From Candidatus Colwellbacteria bacterium RIFCSPLOWO2_02_FULL_44_20b (GTDB lineage Bacteria; Patescibacteriota; Minisyncoccia; UBA6257; Colwellbacteraceae), in the NCBI GenBank assembly GCA_001817765.1, contig MHIZ01000021.1, forward strand, positions 20,978 to 27,882: 6,905 nucleotides of DNA, in the 5' to 3' direction. Shown in pieces: positions 5,024 to 6,905 of this stretch. The translations under genes and the position numbers were made by a program. Under the pieces are notes generated by a model that had not been told where the DNA came from, made no database searches, and saw only the letters and a list, made by a program, of their open reading frames with translations. Within the stretch, counting starts at the first letter, position 1, and every line of letters starts with the position of its first letter.

Positions 5024-6286
5024 ATGTCGGGCATTCTAAGAATCTTAAAAGCCACGGAACTTCGCAATCGAATTCTCGTTGTTATATTTCTACTTCTCGT
5101 ATTCCGTGTCTTTGCGGCGATTCCGATTCCGGGTGTTGATCTCTCAAGCCTGGAAAGCTTCTTTCAAAACAATCAACTCCTCGGTCTTTTAAATATTTTC
5201 TCCGGAGGCGCCCTCTCAAACCTTTCCGTGGCGATGCTTGGCGTCGCTCCATACATCACAGCAACGATTATCTTTCAACTTTTAACAATGATCTTCCCGA
5301 GATTGAAGGAAATGTACTACGAGGAAGGCGCCGCGGGACGAGCAAAGTTTAATCGCTATTCTCGATGGCTCACGGTTCCTCTTGCGATATTCCAGGCGTA
5401 CGGCTTCTTGAAACTGCTTGCGAGTCAAAATGTAATCATAGAAACAGGGCTCGGTACAACGCTTATAAATGTACTGGTAATTACCGCCGGCTCAATGATT
5501 CTTATGTGGATCGGCGAAATCATAACTGAAAAGAAAATAGGAAACGGAATCTCGCTTATTATCTTCGCTGGTATCGTAAGCGGTCTTCCGAATATTATAC
5601 AAACAAGCATTGCGTCATATCAGAGTGGAACGCTCGGTATTGACGCGATTGTTGCGTTTATAATCGTAAGCATCATCGTTATTGCTGGTGTTGTTCTCAT
5701 AAATGAAGGGGAACGAAAAATTCCCGTTTCATACGCTAAACGAATCCGTGGAGACAGGATGTACGGTGGAGTCTCAAGTTACTTACCGCTTCGTATTAAC
5801 CAGGCCGGTGTTATCCCGATCATCTTCGCGATTTCAATCCTTCTGTTCCCACAATTTATAGGGCAAATGGCGCTTACAGTTTCAGATACGATAGGAACCA
5901 AAATCAATGACTTTGTTCAAGGATTTTTCAATAACCAGGCGCTCTACGGACTTATTTACTTCATTCTTGTGTTTGTCTTTACCTATTTCTACACAGCAAT
6001 TACGTTCGATCCGAAAGAGATATCAAAAAATCTCCAGCGAAGTGGTGGTTTCATTCCGGGTGTCCGTCCGGGCGAACCAACCGCGGCATTCTTGGGAAGT
6101 ATCGTAAAAAGGATTACGTTTTTCGGGGCAATCTTTCTTGGTCTTATCGCGGTGCTTCCGACAGTCACGCAAATTTTGACGAACATCCAATCGCTCACGA
6201 TCGGTGGAACAGCCCTTCTCATCGTTGTTTCTGTGGCCCTTGAAACGACAAAACAAGTAAACGCCGAACTCGCTATCCGCGAATAG
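5024..6286 (+). CDS. secY: Preprotein translocase channel subunit SecY
   Basis: SecY is the membrane channel through which SecA-driven preproteins are exported and membrane proteins inserted, working with SecE and often SecG. The 420-residue product is full length with ten predicted membrane helices, roughly residues 15-34, 68-90, 114-134, 145-166, 174-192, 207-227, 260-280, 307-328, 362-382 and 392-408. Key landmarks are the IPIPGVD loop after helix 1 (33-39), the plug region LLNIFSGGALSNLS (55-68), MLGVAPYITA (71-80), the EKKIGNGISLIIFAGI signature (169-184), the cytosolic loop NEGERKIPVSYAKR (227-240), and the SecA/ribosome-contact loop GGFIPGVRPGEPT (341-353); Arg348 matches the functionally important E. 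coli Arg357. The location after rplO is the classical one. The kinase gene follows after a 43-base gap. Confidence 0.98.
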   Translation: MSGILRILKATELRNRILVVIFLLLVFRVFAAIPIPGVDLSSLESFFQNNQLLGLLNIFSGGALSNLSVAMLGVAPYITATIIFQLLTMIFPRLKEMYYEEGAAGRAKFNRYSRWLTVPLAIFQAYGFLKLLASQNVIIETGLGTTLINVLVITAGSMILMWIGEIITEKKIGNGISLIIFAGIVSGLPNIIQTSIASYQSGTLGIDAIVAFIIVSIIVIAGVVLINEGERKIPVSYAKRIRGDRMYGGVSSYLPLRINQAGVIPIIFAISILLFPQFIGQMALTVSDTIGTKINDFVQGFFNNQALYGLIYFILVFVFTYFYTAITFDPKEISKNLQRSGGFIPGVRPGEPTAAFLGSIVKRITFFGAIFLGLIAVLPTVTQILTNIQSLTIGGTALLIVVSVALETTKQVNAELAIRE

Positions 6287-6289
6287 TTC

Positions 6290-6318
6290 TTACGAAAAAG
6301 TCTTATCAGGAGTATACT
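6290..6318 (+). promoter_or_regulatory. Candidate promoter for the kinase gene, with a 10-base palindrome
   Basis: The 43-base gap between secY and the kinase is the largest spacer in the window. It contains TATACT at 6313-6318, five of six matches to the sigma-70 -10 box. A weak -35 (TTACGA, 6290-6295, three of six matches) lies 17 bases upstream. The -10 box sits inside a perfect palindrome, GAGTATACTC (6310-6319). A start site six to eight bases past the box would leave only about 4-6 bases before the ATG at 6330. AGGAG at 6308-6312 overlaps this region but is 17 bases from the ATG, too far for an ordinary ribosome-binding site. This is a sequence-pattern prediction only; the kinase may simply be co-transcribed with secY. 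Confidence 0.3.
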
Positions 6319-6329
6319 CAAAATTACTT

Positions 6330-6905
6330 ATGAAGAAAGTTTTCATTGTCTTTGGCCCTCCAGGCTCAGGCAAGGGGACGCAGGCGGCCCTGCTTGCTGA
6401 TCGTTTTCTCTTGGTCAACTTTGACACGGGTGCGTACCTTGAAGATATCTTTCGTCACTGGGACGGCAAAGATAAAGGAATAGGAAAAGAGAAGAAACTT
6501 TTCGATTCGGGAAAACTCTGTACGCCCGAATGGGTAATGCGTGTTGTTAATAAACGAGTGAAACAACTAGCGCGAGCGCGTATCGGACTCGTTTTCAGCG
6601 GCTCGCCTCGAACGATCTACGATGCCTTCGGAGAACCGAAAAAGATTGATGGCGTGATGGATACGCTAAGCACGGAATACAGCAAAGAAAATATCACGGT
6701 TTTTCATTTGGATGTTCCGGAAAAAGAATCCCTTAAAAGAAACACGTCCCGCCTTGTCTGTTCAGTATGTAAACGTCAAGTGCTCGGAATAGTAAAAATA
6801 AAAGTATGCCCCTTCTGTGGAGGACCCTTACGAAAACGCACACTCGATAAGCCGGAAGTTATAAAGGTTCGCCTTAAAGCGTACAAAGAAGAAACTCTGC
6901 CACTC
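6330..6905 (+). CDS. adk: Divergent adenylate-kinase-family nucleoside monophosphate kinase with zinc-type LID, 3'-truncated
   Basis: The first 192 codons are present and the gene runs off the right edge. By family it should move a phosphate between ATP and AMP (or another NMP) in the cytosol, and adk is the usual neighbour of secY. The P-loop GPPGSGKGTQ (residues 9-18) is perfect. The AMP-site motif, normally STGDMLR, reads DTGAYLE (32-38), so the residues aligned with E. coli Asp33 and Arg36 are Ala35 and Glu38. The DGFPRT motif reads SGSPRT (90-95): Arg94 is kept, while Ser90 replaces the conserved Asp84. LID arginines are kept (Arg137, Arg141, Arg168/170, Arg181), and the LID has a Cys4 zinc site (Cys144, Cys147, Cys160, Cys163). 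The ATG at 6330 is the only plausible start. The fold is sure; the substrate is less so, given the altered NMP site. Confidence 0.85.
   Translation, partial: MKKVFIVFGPPGSGKGTQAALLADRFLLVNFDTGAYLEDIFRHWDGKDKGIGKEKKLFDSGKLCTPEWVMRVVNKRVKQLARARIGLVFSGSPRTIYDAFGEPKKIDGVMDTLSTEYSKENITVFHLDVPEKESLKRNTSRLVCSVCKRQVLGIVKIKVCPFCGGPLRKRTLDKPEVIKVRLKAYKEETLPL

Noticed and set aside
5907..6107. Small + strand open frame inside secY
   Set aside because: It is out of frame within a conserved membrane-protein gene and has no recognisable product or start signal.
5989..6321. Minus-strand open frame of 110 codons starting in the secY-kinase gap
   Set aside because: Most of it mirrors the secY 3' end; the product has no known motif and there is no supporting start signal.
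6287..6329. Transcription terminator after secY
   Set aside because: There is no GC-rich stem followed by a T run in the gap.

Overview
This window is a compact, single-direction stretch of the bacterial S10/spc ribosomal-protein cluster. The order is rpsC(partial)-rplP-rpmC-rpsQ-rplN-rplX-rplE-rpsN-rpsH-rplF-rplR-rpsE-rplO-secY, followed by the 5' part of an adenylate-kinase-family gene. All fifteen genes are on the + strand. Up to secY, neighbouring genes overlap by up to 19 bases or are separated by at most 27; only the secY-kinase gap is larger (43 bases). No stretch over 300 bases lacks a gene. I see no RNA genes, mobile elements, CRISPR arrays or terminators.

The likely source is a Candidate Phyla Radiation (Patescibacteria) bacterium, most like Parcubacteria. 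The evidence is: (i) the L30 gene (rpmD), which normally sits between rpsE and rplO, is missing, a known CPR trait; (ii) L15 has the RGGKRGTRSGRGQKGQ-type N-terminus I associate with this group; (iii) L5 lacks its usual N-terminal segment; (iv) L24 and S14 are zinc-ribbon forms; (v) spacing is very tight and strong Shine-Dalgarno sequences are nearly absent. TGA is the stop codon of rpmC and rpsQ, which argues against the Gracilibacteria/Absconditabacteria code in which TGA means glycine. The phylum call rests on recognition, not on a tree.

Layout: bases 1-1828 hold the end of the S10-type part (S3, L16, L29, S17) and L14. Bases 1837-5012 hold the spc part (L24, L5, S14, S8, L6, L18, S5, L15). 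Bases 5024-6286 encode SecY, the protein-export channel. Bases 6330 to the right edge encode a divergent nucleoside-monophosphate kinase. The ribosomal proteins are probably made from one long mRNA. The kinase may also have its own promoter, because a TATACT box inside a perfect 10-base palindrome lies just before its start.

I found no undescribed multi-gene system. The items most worth a second look are the altered NMP-site residues of the kinase, the lack of Shine-Dalgarno sites with an A-rich (often CA-ATG) start context, the short L5 whose start lies inside the zinc ribbon of L24, the missing L30, and a threonine in L16 where an arginine is usually found.
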